Source: Oceanospirillaceae bacterium (GTDB taxonomy: Bacteria; Pseudomonadota; Gammaproteobacteria; Pseudomonadales; Oceanobacteraceae). From it: DNA of 64,000 bases. The notes under the pieces were generated by a model that saw only the letters and a list, made by a program, of their open reading frames with translations, made no database searches and was not told the DNA's origin. The DNA lies in the NCBI GenBank assembly GCA_024234265.1, contig JACKOM010000008.1:62001-126000 (forward strand), read 5' to 3'. Position 1 is the first letter of the stretch, and each line of letters begins with the position of its first letter. This document shows positions 18,496 through 27,019 of this stretch, piece after piece. The position numbers and the translations under genes are program-made.

Positions 18496-19677
18496 GTGAC
18501 AGACGCCAAAACCCAACTCGTAGGCCTTTATAATGGCCGCAATAATTCGATTGCAACTGCCCTTGGTATGCACTATCGCGTTATCAATGCCGAGAGTGTT
18601 GAGCAGTTGATGGCGCTGAGCGTGGAAGGGGCAAAGTTGCTCGTGCTGGACCTAAGTGAAGTCAGCGGCCAGGATGGGCTGGAAATCATTGCCCAGATCA
18701 AAGCGGCTGAACTGGATGAAATCCCCATTATCGCCATTCATGGCAAAGTACTCGCCGGAAGTAAAATCAAAGCGTTTGAGCTTGGGGTAGACGACTTTAT
18801 CAGCTGTGATGCTGAACCCAGTGAAATAGCTGTGCGTTGTGAAAAACTCATTTTCAGTAAAATCGCCAACGATCAGCTGCGCGAACAAATTAAATACGCC
18901 AATGAGATGGCATTTATTGCCATGTCAGATACCTCCGATCTCGGCGTGAATATTCAGTTTATGTTAGATGCCAACACCTGTAACAACCTGGATGAATTGG
19001 GTATGCGTTTCCTGCAGGCCATCAACAGTTATGGCCTGCGTGCCAGTATCCAGTTGCGCGGTGAGTTTGAAACCAAAAACATGGAAGGCAACGGTATGGT
19101 CAAGGAGATGGAGGCTGCCTTGCTGTGGGAACTTAAGGATGGCGGGCGTTATGTAGATTTCAAACAACGTTCCGTTATGAATTATGAACAGGTTTCCGTG
19201 CTGGTTAAAAATATGCCACTGGACGATCCGAAAAAATACGGCGCAATTAAAGATAACGTCTTTTCCCTTCTGCAGGGGGCCGATGCGCGGATTAAAGCGT
19301 TGGATAATGTGAAGCGAATCCGTGAAGAGCAAAAATTAATATCGGCTTTAACCGTGCGCATGCAAAGCGTAATTGCGGATGTGGATGAGGGATATCAGGT
19401 GGTGATGAAGGATATCGCTGATGTGGTCGAGGAAATGGCCGATAAAATACAGGGCGTGATTGAATATCTGGGGCTGCATGAAGATCAGGAGCGTGCCTTA
19501 GAGAAAATCATGGAATACGGTATCAGCCAGACCAATGGTATTTTCAGCAAAGGCATTCAGCTCGACAGCCAGTTTAAAAATCTGGTGGCCGAGCTGGGCA
19601 TGTTATTCAGTGCAGAGGGTGGGCGTATCACCCCTGCCCAGCGGGCTAAACTTATGGCTCTGTTGCAGGGGAATTAA
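18496..19677 (+). CDS. Response-regulator-like protein with pseudo-receiver domain
   Basis: The first ~120 residues follow a receiver fold: LLVLDLSEVSGQDGLEII holds the presumed phospho-Asp position, then IPIIAIHGKVLAGSKIKAFELGVDDFI. The acidic pair after strand 1 is missing (LVGLYNGRN), and the conserved Lys-Pro before the last helix is replaced (ISCDAEP), so ordinary phosphorylation is doubtful. The remaining 270 residues contain a GAF-like region (about 140-290) and a helical, coiled-coil-rich C-terminus with no DNA-binding or enzyme motif. Translation appears to start at GTG 18496. It follows the MalT-like gene in the same direction. The role is unknown, perhaps a protein-interaction output for a signalling pathway. 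Confidence 0.7.
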   Translation: MTDAKTQLVGLYNGRNNSIATALGMHYRVINAESVEQLMALSVEGAKLLVLDLSEVSGQDGLEIIAQIKAAELDEIPIIAIHGKVLAGSKIKAFELGVDDFISCDAEPSEIAVRCEKLIFSKIANDQLREQIKYANEMAFIAMSDTSDLGVNIQFMLDANTCNNLDELGMRFLQAINSYGLRASIQLRGEFETKNMEGNGMVKEMEAALLWELKDGGRYVDFKQRSVMNYEQVSVLVKNMPLDDPKKYGAIKDNVFSLLQGADARIKALDNVKRIREEQKLISALTVRMQSVIADVDEGYQVVMKDIADVVEEMADKIQGVIEYLGLHEDQERALEKIMEYGISQTNGIFSKGIQLDSQFKNLVAELGMLFSAEGGRITPAQRAKLMALLQGN

Positions 19678-19683
19678 GGGCTG

Positions 19684-20607
19684 TTATTTACTGCAGCCAA
19701 CCCCTTCGAGATTAACCACCCAGGGCGGATTTGCGCGCAGGCGCTCCACCACAAAATCCACAAATGAGCGTACTTTTACCGACAGGTGGCGATTGCTCGG
19801 ATACAGGGCGTGGATCGGAAAAGCATTAAACGGCCATTCACATAACAGGGGTTTTAATTCGCCGCTGCGAATTTCATCTGCGCAAACAATAGCGGGTATG
19901 GAAGCAATACCAAAACCCTTGAGCACAAATTTTCTGAGACTGTCAAAATCGTTCACATGGATACGCGGGCGCATATTCACTGACACATTTTCCGGCCCGG
20001 AAAACTCCCACTCCGCCTGTGCACCGTAAGACAGTACATGGTGCTGTTTTAAATCGTTGGGATGGCTGGGGGTACCGTGTTTTGCAAGGTATTCGGGGCT
20101 GGCGCACAAAATACCACTGACTTCACCCAGGGCGCGGGCAATCAGGCTGGAATCCGCCAGGGCGCCAACGCGGAAGGCCACGTCGATGCCGTCCTGAATT
20201 AAATCCAGGGGTTGATCAGTCAGTACCATATCCAGCTGAATTTGCGGATGTTCAAGCAGAAATTCCGCGACAACATCACTTAATACACGGGAGCCAAACA
20301 AAACGGGGGCGGTAATGCGCAGCAAACCCGTGGGGCTGGATTGCATCTGAGTCACGGCCACGTTGGCTTCACGTACATCGGCAATGATTCGCGCGCACTG
20401 GTTGTAATAAGCAGAGCCGGTATCGGTCAGACTCAGGGTGCGGGTGGTGCGCTGCAAGAGGCGTACACCCAAGTGTTCTTCAAGTTGGGTTATTTTGCGG
20501 CTGACGGTGGATTTGGGCAGGTTCAGTGCCCGGGCTGCCCCGGTAAAACTACCTGCATCCACGACTTTGACAAAAATCGCAATTTCATTGAGGTCGAACT
20601 GATCCAT
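19684..20607 (-). CDS. LysR-family transcriptional regulator
   Basis: This 307-residue protein has the N-terminal LysR helix-turn-helix (LNEIAIFVKVVDAGSFTGAARALNLPKSTVSRKI, within residues 5-40) and the C-terminal substrate-binding fold (LLRITAPVLFGSRVLSDVVAEFL, DVAFRVG). Sequence features resemble the CrgA/AaeR-like subgroup. The start at 20607 is fixed by GGGAGG 5 nt upstream; the frame runs 19 codons further but that part is not LysR-like. It is divergent from the fadL-like gene, and LysR regulators often act on the divergent neighbour. A tandem 19-bp repeat lies between the two. The gene converges with the pseudo-receiver gene with a 6-bp gap. Confidence 0.9.
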   Translation of the reverse strand: MDQFDLNEIAIFVKVVDAGSFTGAARALNLPKSTVSRKITQLEEHLGVRLLQRTTRTLSLTDTGSAYYNQCARIIADVREANVAVTQMQSSPTGLLRITAPVLFGSRVLSDVVAEFLLEHPQIQLDMVLTDQPLDLIQDGIDVAFRVGALADSSLIARALGEVSGILCASPEYLAKHGTPSHPNDLKQHHVLSYGAQAEWEFSGPENVSVNMRPRIHVNDFDSLRKFVLKGFGIASIPAIVCADEIRSGELKPLLCEWPFNAFPIHALYPSNRHLSVKVRSFVDFVVERLRANPPWVVNLEGVGCSK

Positions 20608-20691
20608 GCGTGCCTCCCCGGGTAAACTGTTCGAATTATGGAACAATAGCAGGACTTTGCCCAATCATCATATTGGTACGCTAGTCTAATA

Positions 20692-20741
20692 AAAAAGTCT
20701 GAAGTGACTCAAAAAGTCTAAAATGTCACAAAATGTCACTG
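20692..20741. repeat. Tandem 19-bp repeat in the LysR/fadL intergenic region
   Basis: Two consecutive 19-bp units (20692-20710 and 20711-20729) share aaaaagtct and a following A-rich part with gtgac or gtcac, and the second half (aaaatgtcac) is repeated once more to about 20740. It lies between divergent genes about 85 bp upstream of the LysR start, so it may be a set of regulator-binding sites. Confidence 0.55.
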
Positions 20742-20890
20742 TTTTGTTGTATTTGGATACACAGGGCCATTTGCGCCACTGGCATACTCCGCACCCACAT
20801 TCCTGCCAATAAAAATAATCTAACCGGGAAGTTACACATAACATCCGGCCTGCCGGGTGCGGCTAATTGATATTGTTAAAGGTGTTTGTC

Positions 20891-22333
20891 GTGATCAGCA
20901 AAAAAACAGTTTTAAGATCCGCCATTATTGCTGCCTCTGTGGCTCCTGCACTGGCACTGGCCTCCGGTTACAAAATTAACGAACAAAGCGCCAGCGGTGT
21001 GGGTACTGCGTATGCTGGTCGTGCTGCCGTTGCTGAAGATGCATCTGTGGTGTTCTACAACCCAGCTGCCATGACCGAATTCAAGCGTGCTGAATTAACT
21101 GTAGGTGCTACTTATATTGATGTAACCGGCGAGCTGAGCAATTCTTCAAAGCAGAATCCTGCGAACTATTCCGATTCTCAGGAAGCTAGCCTGTACCAAT
21201 ATAGTGAAGGCGGTGACTACATCCCTAACCCAACCATTCCATTTGCCTATTACGTGCGTCCGCTGAACGACAAAATGGCAGTAGGTCTGGGTGTATTTGT
21301 GCCGTTTGGCACTAACACTAACTATAAATCTGACAGCATTGTGGGCGGTTTTGCCGATGAAACTATGCTGAAAGTGATCGATATTCAGCCTTCTTTTGCT
21401 TACAAACTGAATGATGAAATTTCTGTCGGCGGCGGTATCGATATCGTTTACGCCCAGGCCCTGTTATCCAAACAATTGGATTTAATTCCATTCCCTGTTC
21501 AAGACGGTAGCGGTAATTTCTACCCAGGTTACGAAAATAAATACTCCGTTGAAGGTGATGACTGGGCCTATGGCTGGAACCTGGCCATGTTCTGGAAACT
21601 GAGTGACAAAACTACCTTTGGTGCTACTTACCGCTCCCAGATCGATATCGAATTCACCGGTGATTCAGAGTTTACCAGCGCCGATGGCGTGTACATTTAT
21701 GTTCCCGGTAGTGGCGTTGCTCCTGTAGGTGTGGCTGGTGATACACCTTCCTATTCTACTCATGTTGATAAACAGTCTTCTCGAGTGCCACTGAGTACTC
21801 CTCAGTCTGTGACCCTGAGTGTTGCACATCAGTTAACTGATGCTCTGCAGCTGCAGGCCGGTGCAACCTGGACCGACTGGTCCGTATTCCAGAACCTGGA
21901 CATTATTGCCACTGAAAGCGGAATCATCGATAACTTAGGTGGACTCAATGATAGCAACGATGGCAAATACATCGGCCACATTGAAGAAAACTGGAAAGAC
22001 ACCATCGCTTACGCGCTGGGTGGTACTTACACCCTGAACGATCAGTGGTTAGTACGCGCTGGTTATGCATATGATGATGCAGCGGTCACAGTTGAAAACC
22101 GCACTGCCCGTGTACCGGATAACGATCGTCAGTGGTTGACCACTGGTTTCCGTTTCACCGCTACCCAGGATATCAGCGTTGACGTAGGTGCTGCTTACCT
22201 GCTGTTCCACCCAGCGAAACTGAATGAACGTGATAACAACCTGGATGGTTCCCAGAAAGGTGCTCAAACAGTTCAGGGTGATTACGATGTGGATGCTTTT
22301 GCCCTGTCCATGCAGCTGAACTACAAAATGTAA
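20891..22333 (+). CDS. FadL-type outer-membrane long-chain fatty acid/hydrocarbon transporter
   Basis: The mature protein begins SGYKINEQSASGVGTAYAG and continues with ASVVFYNPAAMTEF, the N-terminal hatch signature of the FadL/TodX/Toluene_X family. The rest is rich in alternating beta strands and ends in FALSMQLNYKM. These 14-strand barrels move long-chain fatty acids or other hydrophobic substrates through the outer membrane. I prefer GTG 20891 (AAAGGTG 6 nt before it), which yields a clean Sec signal peptide ending ALALA; the ATG at 20867 adds eight residues. It lies beside lipase and thiolase genes, which suggests uptake of the fatty acids they release. A hairpin terminator follows. Confidence 0.92.
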   Translation: MISKKTVLRSAIIAASVAPALALASGYKINEQSASGVGTAYAGRAAVAEDASVVFYNPAAMTEFKRAELTVGATYIDVTGELSNSSKQNPANYSDSQEASLYQYSEGGDYIPNPTIPFAYYVRPLNDKMAVGLGVFVPFGTNTNYKSDSIVGGFADETMLKVIDIQPSFAYKLNDEISVGGGIDIVYAQALLSKQLDLIPFPVQDGSGNFYPGYENKYSVEGDDWAYGWNLAMFWKLSDKTTFGATYRSQIDIEFTGDSEFTSADGVYIYVPGSGVAPVGVAGDTPSYSTHVDKQSSRVPLSTPQSVTLSVAHQLTDALQLQAGATWTDWSVFQNLDIIATESGIIDNLGGLNDSNDGKYIGHIEENWKDTIAYALGGTYTLNDQWLVRAGYAYDDAAVTVENRTARVPDNDRQWLTTGFRFTATQDISVDVGAAYLLFHPAKLNERDNNLDGSQKGAQTVQGDYDVDAFALSMQLNYKM

Positions 22334-22352
22334 TTAAGCCCCATCGTTAGAC

Positions 22353-22385
22353 AAAATGCGCACCCCTGTGGTGCGCATTTTTTTT
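22353..22385 (+). terminator. Terminator after the fadL-like gene
   Basis: A perfect 12-bp stem (aaaatgcgcacc / ggtgcgcatttt) with a 5-nt loop runs into a T-run. Confidence 0.92.
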
Positions 22386-22565
22386 GCCCATCGCAAAGGT
22401 GGAGCGTCACTTTGCGCATGTGTTCACCCATGGTGCAAAAAACCATCTGTAAAAGCTGTAATTTCCTGCCCAGGCCTTATAAATCAGGCTGTTAGCGCAT
22501 ATTCCCAAGGCTGGTACAGACCTTGCTGTAAGAAAAACAGATGCCCCATTTCTGAGCGGATAATC

Positions 22566-23438
22566 ATGGAGATGAATACAGCAACAGCCTTTAATGCCCA
22601 GAATCTGGTTCAGATTCAGCAGCGCCAGCAGCTGCGCCTGCGTGCCCTGAATGTTGTGAAAGCCTTGTTTGATCAGGTGCGGGTGATACAACAGCACCGC
22701 GCTGCCTCAAATGGTGCGCTGGGGGGTAACCCATTTTTTGAAAGCAAAACCCGTGTGTTAGCCCGTGAGGTTAATGCGCGTTTTAAAGAACTCGACCGCC
22801 TGATGGAAAAACTGCCGGAGTTCCATGATGAAGCCCGTTGGGCAGATATTCACAACGCCTGGCATACCGTGCACCTGCAGTGGCGCCAGGACGATGCTAT
22901 CGAAAACTTCGAGCTGCACTCCCATCTGGTGAAACTCACCCTGGACTATATTGCCCTGCTGGGCACCCAGGCGGAGGATTTAATTGAAACCACCGCCGAG
23001 CAAAAAGCCCTTGCTTTGTATGTGCTCAAATATCTGCCGGCGTTTATTGAAACCCTAGGGCAAATTCGCGGGTTAGGCACACACGCCACTGTGGTAGAAA
23101 AGTGCAGTGATGCCTGTGCCCTGCGTTTGCGTTTTCTGGTGGAGCAAATGCACAACCAGCATATTGGGCTGCGTGAACAGGCCCAGGCCATTACCCGCGA
23201 AGCCACCGGCAAATTATCTGCCCTGATTGAAGCGCAAATGTGTGAGCCCAAACTAAAACAACTGGATGCCATGATAGTGCAGGATGTGCTCAGTAGCGGC
23301 AGCATGAAAACCAAGCCCGATGACATGTTTACCTTAAGCACCCACATTATTGATGCCCACTATAACGTCATGAACGAAGGGCTGCGTTTGGTGCGCCTGA
23401 GCATGGACAGCCGTATTGAGGCCTGGGTGAATCGCTAG
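22566..23438 (+). CDS. Helical soluble protein, possibly NIT-like sensor domain
   Basis: This 290-residue protein is predicted to be almost all alpha-helical, with no signal peptide and no membrane segment. The pattern QRQQLRLRALNVVKALFDQVRVIQQHR and the later LPAFIETLGQIRGLGTHA recall the nitrate/nitrite-sensing (NIT) helical bundle, but I cannot confirm this by eye. The longer open frame starting at 22356 would run through the fadL terminator, so I chose ATG 22566, preceded by GAGCGG. A PilZ protein gene follows 81 bp downstream in the same direction, so a signalling role is possible. The product should be treated as unknown. Confidence 0.6.
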   Translation: MEMNTATAFNAQNLVQIQQRQQLRLRALNVVKALFDQVRVIQQHRAASNGALGGNPFFESKTRVLAREVNARFKELDRLMEKLPEFHDEARWADIHNAWHTVHLQWRQDDAIENFELHSHLVKLTLDYIALLGTQAEDLIETTAEQKALALYVLKYLPAFIETLGQIRGLGTHATVVEKCSDACALRLRFLVEQMHNQHIGLREQAQAITREATGKLSALIEAQMCEPKLKQLDAMIVQDVLSSGSMKTKPDDMFTLSTHIIDAHYNVMNEGLRLVRLSMDSRIEAWVNR

Positions 23439-23519
23439 GTCGTCAATCCACAAGGGCTGCCTGCTGGGAATAAAAGGGGTTTTGTCTACACTGCATGTAG
23501 GCAAATACAGAGACAGCCA

Positions 23520-24176
23520 ATGGACGGACGTGAAATCCCTTTCACAGAATTACGCCTGATACCAGGCCAGGCCATGCAACTCGAGTTTGATGGTTATACC
23601 TCAGACCGGGACCGTGCGGTGCTGCTCGGCTACAAAAACAACGCCACCATCATCATGACTATGCCAATCGACAGCGGCGCCATAGCACCGGTGAAAAACG
23701 GGCAAAAGATTAATGTGCGTTTTTTTGCCAGCCGTTTAAACGGTGTTTGTGCGTTTAAATCGGAAGTGCTTTATACCAGCAAAGTCCCCTACCCCCATAT
23801 GCACATTGCCTATCCGCCCACGGTGATTCTGGGGGAGGTACGCCGCGCCCTGCGCGCTGAAGTGGATGTGATCGCCAGTGCTGAATACGAGCAGGATGGC
23901 GAAGCCAAAAAATCCCCTCTGCGTATTAAAGATTTAAGCGTTGATGGCGCGCGTATGGTGTGTAAAAACTTCAGCCTGGCCAGTGGCTCAAATATGACCT
24001 TGGCTTTTAAAGTGACAGTGACCGATATTGAATGCCTGATAAAAATTGATGCCATTGTGCGTTCAGTGAATGAGCAGGATGGGCATTACAGTTTGGGGGT
24101 GCAATTTACTGACGTAAATCCGAATGACCGTATTGCCCTGCAGGCCTTTGTGCTGGCTTCCATGCATAAAATCTAA
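23520..24176 (+). CDS. PilZ domain c-di-GMP receptor (YcgR-like)
   Basis: The N-terminal ~110 residues look like the PilZN/YcgR_2 beta domain (LIPGQAMQLEF, INVRFF). The C-terminal ~110 residues are a PilZ domain: the RRALR motif (about residues 103-107) and IKDLSVDGARM (about 139-149) supply the RxxxR and D/NxSxxG c-di-GMP-binding residues. YcgR-type proteins bind c-di-GMP and slow flagellar motors or adjust surface behaviour. The window also codes for a GGDEF-EAL enzyme and an MshEN-type receptor. The ATG lies 81 bp after the preceding gene. Binding residues look intact. Confidence 0.88.
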   Translation: MDGREIPFTELRLIPGQAMQLEFDGYTSDRDRAVLLGYKNNATIIMTMPIDSGAIAPVKNGQKINVRFFASRLNGVCAFKSEVLYTSKVPYPHMHIAYPPTVILGEVRRALRAEVDVIASAEYEQDGEAKKSPLRIKDLSVDGARMVCKNFSLASGSNMTLAFKVTVTDIECLIKIDAIVRSVNEQDGHYSLGVQFTDVNPNDRIALQAFVLASMHKI

Positions 24177-24481
24177 GATTAGAGATTCCTTACTGCGGAT
24201 ATAAAAAAGCGGAGCCATGTCTCTACAAAAAAAGACGACAATTAAATCCCGTTTTTTCTTTCTGGGAAGGGACTTCCCAGACCCTTCCTTCGCTCACACT
24301 GCTGCTTGTTTCCGGTTTTTTAGGCGCGCCATTACACCCACGCGCCATTCGGCATCCTGCCTAGCTTCGCCGGCGCTTTGTCAGCATCCATGCTGACTAC
24401 GGGCTATGGCGCTTTAAAAAACCGGCGCAGCAAGTTCGCATTTAGTGTTCTGAGTTAACGCCGTGATAAACCGGCACAAGC
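24177..24481. repeat. Structured non-coding, repeat-like stretch
   Basis: No gene is visible here. The stretch holds several inverted repeats: ctgggaag/cttcccag (24262-24280), a perfect gtcagcat-cc-atgctgac hairpin (24380-24397), and a long-range pair ccggttttttaggcgc (24312-24327) with ggcgctttaaaaaaccgg (24408-24425). Together they could fold one ~115-nt structure with side hairpins. The stretch ctgcttgtttccgg...taggcgcgcc resembles dispersed repeats I have met in marine gammaproteobacteria, but copy number cannot be judged from one window. Confidence 0.5.
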
Positions 24482-24526
24482 AAAAAAGCTCTGAATGAAA
24501 TTTTAATTCATCCAGAGCTTTTTAGT
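24482..24526 (-). terminator. Terminator for the TonB receptor transcript
   Basis: The stem aaaaagctctg...cagagcttttt carries inner pairing of tgaa/ttca and is followed by T residues when read on the minus strand. It lies about 60 bp past the receptor stop codon. Confidence 0.75.
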
Positions 24527-24544
24527 TTCAAACTATGGGACAGC

Positions 24545-24568
24545 AGTGGAGCCATGCTCCACTTTTTT
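24545..24568 (+). terminator. Short hairpin terminator
   Basis: The stem agtggagc / gctccact with a 3-nt loop is followed by tttttt on the plus strand. It faces readthrough from the PilZ side. Confidence 0.75.
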
Positions 24569-24585
24569 ATTGCTCTTTATTTACA

Positions 24586-26658
24586 TCAGAAGGTCGCTTT
24601 TAAACCCACGGAAAAAATAGTGGGTAATGAGGTGATATTTTCGCGCTCGGTATAATCGCCGTTGTAGTTGTAATCACTGACATTCAGGCGGTTATACACG
24701 TTGATAATTTCCCAATATAAATCCAGATCGCAGTTTTTACGCTTGAAAGTGCGGTCGGCCCGAAAATCCAGCCGGTGGTATGCGGGCAGGCGGCGGCTGT
24801 TAATTTTCGCGTAATTGGGGGTGTATTGCAGGAATACATCATCGGCGGTGGGCGTGTAACTGTCGTCCGCCACAAAAATTGTGCCTGTATTGGTATTCTG
24901 AAATACCCGGTCGGAGGGATTATCACTTTGCACCGGTGTGGTCAGGGCGCCGGATTGGTAACGCCAGCGCAGGCCCACGCTCCAGTTCTGGTCCCACTGG
25001 TAATTGGCCAGGGCATTAAGGGTCCAGGGTCTGTCATAGGCAAATAAAAACTCTTCACCAGTTTGGTTATTTGTGCGTTTGGTTTGTGCATAGGAAATAC
25101 TGAACCAGCCATACCAGCGGTCTGCGAGATTTTTATTTATTAACCACTCAAGGCCGTAGGCATAACCTTCACCGTCATTTAAATATTTGGCTACATCCGG
25201 TGTGGTGATATCCGATTCATAATCCCCGTTGGACACAATAATTTTATGCAGGTCTTTGTAATAGGCTTCAAGTTTACTGGACCACAGTTCATCGCGTTTA
25301 AATTCAAAGCCCGCCACATAATGTTCTGCGGTGGGTTTTTCCAGATCCGGGTTGCCAATCTCTTTGAGTATGTACTGAAACTGGCGGGGAAATTGGCTGT
25401 GCTGGCCAAAGGCTGCGGTTAAGGTCCAGCGTGAATTTAATTCATAACGGTTTTCAAGGCGAAATTCCTGATCGGTTTCTTTTGTGTAATCGTTGCTGCC
25501 GAGCATAATGCCCGGGCTGATTTGCCAGGCAGGGGTGGCGAGCCAGTCATAGGCAATAAAACCCCGCTGGCCGTTAATAACCAGCACATCCGCTGTAGTG
25601 TACGGCTGGCCGAGGGATGCTGGCGGACAGGTTTCCAGCTCGTTGGCACACACGGTAAATTTACCATCGGCGCTGTAATCAATATTCCAGCGCTCCACTT
25701 CGACGCCATAACGCAGGCTGTCGGTATTACCCACCGGGCTGCGGAAATAACTTTTGGCGCGGTATTCAGTGGAAATAACATCCAGATTTAAAATATCCCC
25801 CACGTGAAAGCCAATATCCTCCACCTTGCGGGTAATGGCGGCTTCCTGTGAGGTGCCACCTGCGTAGATATGATCGAATAATACGGATTGGTTATCGTAA
25901 AAGGTATTGGCCGCCAATCCGCCGGCTAAACCGGGTTCACGTTCCAGCTCTTTGGAATCCGGGCCAAATTCAATTCCTACTTTGTCGCGCGCCCCTGTGG
26001 CGGTAAAACGCAGGTTGGTCAGGGCATCAAGCTGCCAGTGGTATTTAAATTGATAATCGTGGTTGGTCGGCACTTCGGTGAATGACAGTTCCTTTTCATC
26101 CACAAAATTTTCTACGTAAAACTGTAAAAGGCTTTCACGGTAAGAAAAATACAGGGCCTGATCATCACTCACCGCACCTTCTACCAGCAGGCCGGCTTTT
26201 AAAAAAGAAATATCGGCAGTGGTGCGCCAGGCTTCACGGTAAGGGTCGCGCAAACGGGTCACTAATACCGCACCGAGGGCATTGTTATATTCCGGCGACC
26301 AGGCACCGGCTTTGACCTGAAAATCCTCCACCAGATTTTCGTTGTAGGTGCTGCTGCCATCGTTATGGAACACATAACCGACGGGCACAAAATCTGTAAT
26401 ATAGCTGTTGTCATTAGGGGAGGAGCCACGCACCGATGGCAAGGTAAATGGCCCAAAGCCGCCTAATGTGACACCGGGTAGTGCCTCCATGGCTTTTAAC
26501 GGGTCGCCACCCGCACCGGGGATTTTCAGTAGTTTTTCTGTGCTAATCACCGGGCCTTCATCGGCTGTACCTGTAACCGAAACAGCGCTCAGTTCGGCCA
26601 CATCGTCCGCAATGGCCAGGGAGCTTAAAACACACAATAAAAGGGGAGATAGGCGCAT
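24586..26658 (-). CDS. TonB-dependent outer-membrane receptor
   Basis: This ~690-residue protein has a Sec signal peptide (ending SSLAIA), a TonB-box-like stretch (AELSAVSVTG), a plug domain with PGVTLGGFGPFTLPSVRGSSP, and a 22-strand-type barrel ending in aromatic FSVGLKATF. Substrate cannot be told. ATG 26658 is preferred because AAAGGA lies 8 nt before it; the ATG three codons earlier abuts that same site. The gene starts only 26 bp after the DUF1475 gene ends, on the same strand, so it looks like the last gene of the photolyase/lipid operon. That position is unusual for a TonB receptor and suggests uptake of something tied to light or membrane stress, a point of inference. Confidence 0.9.
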   Translation of the reverse strand: MRLSPLLLCVLSSLAIADDVAELSAVSVTGTADEGPVISTEKLLKIPGAGGDPLKAMEALPGVTLGGFGPFTLPSVRGSSPNDNSYITDFVPVGYVFHNDGSSTYNENLVEDFQVKAGAWSPEYNNALGAVLVTRLRDPYREAWRTTADISFLKAGLLVEGAVSDDQALYFSYRESLLQFYVENFVDEKELSFTEVPTNHDYQFKYHWQLDALTNLRFTATGARDKVGIEFGPDSKELEREPGLAGGLAANTFYDNQSVLFDHIYAGGTSQEAAITRKVEDIGFHVGDILNLDVISTEYRAKSYFRSPVGNTDSLRYGVEVERWNIDYSADGKFTVCANELETCPPASLGQPYTTADVLVINGQRGFIAYDWLATPAWQISPGIMLGSNDYTKETDQEFRLENRYELNSRWTLTAAFGQHSQFPRQFQYILKEIGNPDLEKPTAEHYVAGFEFKRDELWSSKLEAYYKDLHKIIVSNGDYESDITTPDVAKYLNDGEGYAYGLEWLINKNLADRWYGWFSISYAQTKRTNNQTGEEFLFAYDRPWTLNALANYQWDQNWSVGLRWRYQSGALTTPVQSDNPSDRVFQNTNTGTIFVADDSYTPTADDVFLQYTPNYAKINSRRLPAYHRLDFRADRTFKRKNCDLDLYWEIINVYNRLNVSDYNYNGDYTERENITSLPTIFSVGLKATF

Positions 26659-26684
26659 TGTTTTCATCCTTTAAACAATTTAAA

Positions 26685-27002
26685 TCAGCGCAGTTCGTTG
26701 CGCGCGCGGGCGGAAAATAACAGCCACTGTATCAGGTAGATAATGGCGACAATATTACCGAGCAATAAAATCAGGGCTATCCACAGGCAGGCAAAATACA
26801 GGTGTTTTTCCTGCCAGATAACAAACAGGCCAAATAAAATAAAACCCGTATATAAATCCACTAATGCCATCTGCCCCCAGGCGGTGGCGGCCATGGCGCT
26901 GGTTTCAGCATTAAAGTCGCCACGCAGAATGGCAAGGGTGAGAAAGCCAAACATCACGGCCAATAAAATGGATAACAGGCTATAGAGGGCGATGCGTTTC
27001 AT
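26685..27002 (-). CDS. DUF1475 family membrane protein
   Basis: This 105-residue protein has three predicted membrane segments (LYSLLSILLAVMFGFLTLAI; LVDLYTGFILFGLFVIW; LWIALILLLGNIVAIIYLI), with the family features TAWGQMALVDLYTGF and a short polar tail. ATG 27002 is preceded by AGGA; the longer frame overlaps the previous gene and is not family-like. It is the penultimate gene of the long minus-strand operon, 17 bp after the gene upstream. The family is often found with cyclopropane synthase and DUF2878 genes. Biochemical role is unknown. Confidence 0.8.
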   Translation of the reverse strand: MKRIALYSLLSILLAVMFGFLTLAILRGDFNAETSAMAATAWGQMALVDLYTGFILFGLFVIWQEKHLYFACLWIALILLLGNIVAIIYLIQWLLFSARARNELR

Positions 27003-27019
27003 GGTAAATCCTGTTGTTA

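Noticed and set aside
22356..22565. Longer start for the 290-aa helical protein
   Set aside because: The frame begins inside the fadL terminator hairpin and the extra residues are Cys- and Pro-rich without any similarity to the rest.
24177..24585. CRISPR array or tRNA in the 400-bp gene-free stretch
   Set aside because: The repeats are inverted, not regularly spaced direct repeats, and no cloverleaf with a GTTCRA loop is visible.
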